Positions 61,774 to 64,000 of a DNA stretch of 64,000 nucleotides are shown here, piece after piece. The stretch's first letter is position 1. Every line of letters begins with the position of its first letter. This DNA comes from Thiobacillus denitrificans ATCC 25259 (lineage in GTDB: Bacteria; Pseudomonadota; Gammaproteobacteria; Burkholderiales; Thiobacillaceae), in contig NC_007404.1 of the NCBI RefSeq assembly GCF_000012745.1, positions 310,001 to 374,000 on the forward strand, read 5' to 3'. Below the pieces are notes generated by a model. It had not been told where the DNA came from. It saw only the letters and a program-made list of their open reading frames with translations, and did not search any database. The translations under genes were made by a program, and so were the position numbers.

Positions 61774-63183
61774 ATGAAACTGCATCAAATCGCCGTCGCC
61801 GTTGCCGTTCTGGCGGCCGGTTCTGCTTCGGCCGCCACCGTCACGTTCACCGTGTCAGGCGCCACCGCGCTGAACAAGTCATTCGAAAAAACCGCGCTCG
61901 ACATGTGCAACACGACCGTCGCCTCCGCCACGTATAGCACGGCCGGCGGTGCCAAGCCCGCCGTTCGCTATCAGTGCACCGCCAAGTCGGGCCTGGGCAT
62001 CGCGGGCGTAAATGCCGGCGACACGCTGATCATCAATAAAGAGCAGGGGGGTTCCAGCCATGGCGTGAAGCCAGTCAACAACAGCACGCCCGTGACCGTC
62101 GCCACCACCACCTGCACTACCTCCACGGTTGATCCGGTATTCCCTAATCGTACGCACTGGACGGGTTGCGGCGCCACGACCGCGGTGCCCACCGCGGGCG
62201 TGTCCGACGTCGAGCCCAAGCTGGTCTCCACGGCCGCGGCCGATTACGCCAACCTGAACAATGCGGGTATCGTCGCCCAGGTGTTCGGCATGGCCGTGTC
62301 GGACAACGTCTATCGCCAGTTGCAGGCCATCCAGGGTCTGAGCGACGTCAATGCCACCACCTTCGACCCCGCCAACGCCCCCAGCCTGCCGGCCTCGTTC
62401 GTGCGCGGCGCATTCGCTGGCGCCGCGGCCGACTGGACCGCGGTCAGTGACCAGATCGTCGCTGACAGCGACCGTAGCGGGGAGAACCATCCCAATCAGA
62501 CCGCTTGGGACGACGCAGGTGTGAACACCACCGAAATCAAAGTCTGCCGCCGCGCCACCGGCTCCGGCACGCTGGCTTCCTTCGAAGCCACAGTGATGGC
62601 GCAGCCCTGCGGTACCAGCCCGACCTATGGCGGTGCTACGGGTTTGTCTTCCTTCTCGGGTGATAACACCACGCTCAATGACACCAACAAGGCGTTCCTC
62701 GGTGAGACGGATGTCTATACCGTGGTCGAGCACGGCCAGCAGGAAGGCGTCGACACCTGCCTGACCCAAGCCTACTACCAGGGCGAGATGGCGATCGCCA
62801 TCATGGGCACCGAGCGCCAGAGCGGCGACACCGGTTCCAAGATCTCGGGTTCGGACGACAACGATGGCGTACAGGACAAGTGGCATTACGTGAAGATCGG
62901 TCAGGTGTACCCGAGCGTCGAGAACTTCGTCGCCGGCGACTACGACTTCTACTGGGCCGAGGCCAGCTTCAACCGCCGCAAGACCGGTTACACCAACACC
63001 GAGACCAACCTCATGAACTACTTCGCCAACAAGATGGGCGACCCGGTTGCGATCGTCGACATTCCGCTGCCCGGTCTGGCCGCGCTGACCTCGAACGGCT
63101 ACACGTTCGACTATGGCGTCTCGCCGGTCGCGCGTGCCTCGCGCGGTGGCAACACCTGCTCGATGGGCGTGCAGACGTACTGA
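61774..63183 (+). CDS. Secreted protein, PstS/periplasmic-binding-protein-like, unknown role
   Basis: A 469-residue exported protein with a Sec signal peptide (QIAVAVAVLAAGSASA, cleavage after residue 20). TVSGATALNKSFEKTA follows directly, like the SGA-x-A first strand of phosphate-binding (PstS-type) proteins. KVCRRATGSGTLASFEATV near 255 resembles the R-x2-GSGT ligand loop, and YVKIGQVYPSVENFVAGDYDFYW near 370 the conserved VxGxYP-x-Y-x-Y block. It has eight or so Cys, which suggests disulfides. There is no PEP-CTERM tail. ATG 61774 has GGGATAG upstream. A TpsB transporter gene follows, so secretion by that partner is possible but unproved. Confidence 0.68.
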   Translation: MKLHQIAVAVAVLAAGSASAATVTFTVSGATALNKSFEKTALDMCNTTVASATYSTAGGAKPAVRYQCTAKSGLGIAGVNAGDTLIINKEQGGSSHGVKPVNNSTPVTVATTTCTTSTVDPVFPNRTHWTGCGATTAVPTAGVSDVEPKLVSTAAADYANLNNAGIVAQVFGMAVSDNVYRQLQAIQGLSDVNATTFDPANAPSLPASFVRGAFAGAAADWTAVSDQIVADSDRSGENHPNQTAWDDAGVNTTEIKVCRRATGSGTLASFEATVMAQPCGTSPTYGGATGLSSFSGDNTTLNDTNKAFLGETDVYTVVEHGQQEGVDTCLTQAYYQGEMAIAIMGTERQSGDTGSKISGSDDNDGVQDKWHYVKIGQVYPSVENFVAGDYDFYWAEASFNRRKTGYTNTETNLMNYFANKMGDPVAIVDIPLPGLAALTSNGYTFDYGVSPVARASRGGNTCSMGVQTY

Positions 63184-63235
63184 GTCAAGGGGTTCGATTC
63201 CGCGCCGGGGCAAGTCGACCGGCGCGCATTCCCAA

Positions 63236-63260
63236 CCCCCCGCGCAAGCGGGGGGCTTTT
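63236..63260 (+). terminator. Intrinsic terminator after the secreted PBP-like gene
   Basis: CCCCCCGC (63236-63243) pairs with GCGGGGGG (63248-63255) around a GCAA tetraloop, then C-TTTT. It lies 52 bases after the stop and should separate this gene from the transporter gene downstream. Confidence 0.9.
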
Positions 63261-63365
63261 CGTTTAGGCATGGCGTGTTTTTCGCGAGGGAAGCGTTTGC
63301 GTTTCAGTGTTTCCCTGGCGGCGAGTGCGTCGATGGGTTGGATGATCTTGATGGTTGGCGTGTAC

Positions 63366-64000
63366 ATGAATGATAGGTCTGGCCGAGCGGCCGTTTGGCT
63401 GTTGTTGGGGTTGTGTTGGGCGCCAGCGGTTGGGGCGGTCGAAACGACACCGACCACCGCGTCGTCCTCCGCAGTGCCGGCGTCTGCCGGCAAGGATGAT
63501 GCAGCGTCGGCGACCGCCCGGGCAGATGGTGCGCCTCGATTTGACGTATTCGAATACCGCGTGGAAGGCACGACGTTGCTGCCCGCCATCGCGATCGAGC
63601 GGGCGGTATATCCACATTTTGGTGAGAAAAAGACGATCGCCGATGTCGAGCAGGCGCGCGAGGCGCTGGAGAAGGCCTACCACGGCGCCGGCTACCTGAC
63701 CGTGCTGGTGAGCATCCCGCAGCAGAAAGTGGATGAAGGCGTCGTGCGCCTGACGGTGACCGAGGCGCCCGTACAGCGGCTGCGCGTCGTGGAGTCGCGC
63801 TACTTCAGCCTCGGTGAAATCAAGGCCGGCGTGCCGCAGCTGGCCGAGGGCACGGTGCCGAACTTTCCGCAGATGCAGAAGGAACTGGCGGCTCTCAACA
63901 AGTCCGCGGATCGCCGCATCACGCCCGTGCTGCGCGCGGGCAAGACGCCGGGGACGGTCGAGGTCGACCTCAAGGTGCAGGACCGGCTGCCGCTGCATGG
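63366..64000 (+). CDS. ShlB/FhaC-type two-partner secretion transporter (TpsB), 3' end cut by window
   Basis: The first about 211 residues of an outer-membrane Omp85-superfamily transporter. MNDRSGRAAVWLLLGLCWAP is a signal peptide with cleavage near AVGA; in-frame ATG codons at 63333, 63342 and 63351 are alternative starts. A Ser/Ala-rich linker leads to the first POTRA domain (FEYRVEGTTLLP near 58, ALEKAYHGAGYLTVLVSIP near 98 and VDEGVVRLTVTEAPV near 120), followed by the second POTRA region up to the window edge. TpsB proteins export large exoproteins (TpsA); such a partner probably lies to the right. The frame is open to the last base. Confidence 0.85.
   Translation, partial: MNDRSGRAAVWLLLGLCWAPAVGAVETTPTTASSSAVPASAGKDDAASATARADGAPRFDVFEYRVEGTTLLPAIAIERAVYPHFGEKKTIADVEQAREALEKAYHGAGYLTVLVSIPQQKVDEGVVRLTVTEAPVQRLRVVESRYFSLGEIKAGVPQLAEGTVPNFPQMQKELAALNKSADRRITPVLRAGKTPGTVEVDLKVQDRLPLH

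Noticed and set aside
63185-63215. GGTTCGATTCC sequence resembling a tRNA T-loop
   Set aside because: The flanking bases do not form a 5-bp T-stem, and no anticodon arm, D arm or CCA end is nearby.

Overview
The window is high-GC chromosomal DNA from a betaproteobacterium, most likely a member of the Rhodocyclales (Thauera/Azoarcus/Dechloromonas-like). That assignment is an inference from an exosortase-A/PEP-CTERM type exopolysaccharide locus, an EpsA-like LuxR regulator, a bioBFHCD block, a caa3/aa3 oxidase operon carrying betaproteobacterial accessory genes (DUF2244, DUF2970, DUF2909, a 40-residue assembly peptide), a cbb3 operon and a CIRCE element in front of rpoH.

Region 1 (1-29183) is a large polysaccharide locus: about ten glycosyltransferases, two asparagine-synthase-type amidotransferases (one without the catalytic cysteine), a CapK/PaaK-like adenylate-forming enzyme, an O-antigen-ligase-like membrane protein, two sulfotransferases, two deacetylase-like enzymes, a Wzx-type flippase, a methyltransferase and a 1032-residue fusion of a GT2 glycosyltransferase, a membrane region and a sulfatase-superfamily domain. 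Many genes overlap by 1-8 bases (ATGA, GTGA, TGATG), so they form long translationally coupled operons: plus strand 1-9050, a single minus gene 9069-10889, plus strand 11013-17905, and minus strand 29183-17923. The exosortase itself is not in the window and probably lies to the left.

Region 2 (29421-37407) is housekeeping: aroB, a dGTPase-like dgt, comF (convergent), a small membrane protein, and the full late biotin pathway bioB-bioF-bioH-bioC-bioD with every junction overlapping.

Region 3 (37525-53348) is respiratory: DUF2244, coxB (with a fused cytochrome c domain), coxA, assembly peptide, ctaG, DUF2970, coxC, a minus-strand DUF2909 gene, SURF1, a Sco-like protein, ctaA and ctaB; then an Rrf2-family regulator with three clustered cysteines and a second Sco protein; then ccoNOQP, a terminator, ccoG, a long FixH/CcoH, ccoS and an unannotated 35-residue membrane peptide, closed by a bidirectional terminator. 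ccoI is missing from its usual place.

Region 4 (53361-57900) has rpoH on the minus strand, with an exact CIRCE operator overlapping its promoter. Directly upstream begins a foreign, decayed segment: a TnsA-like endonuclease ORF that runs through the CIRCE into the rpoH start codon, an excisionase-like small protein, and a scar of truncated or frameshifted genes (zinc-ribbon protein, serine recombinase, kdpE-like response regulator), then a DUF3562 protein.

Region 5 (57902-64000) returns to extracellular-matrix functions: an EAL-CBS-GGDEF cyclic-di-GMP protein, divergent from an EpsA-like LuxR regulator, a PEP-CTERM protein, a secreted PstS-like protein, and the start of a ShlB/FhaC-type two-partner secretion transporter cut by the right edge.
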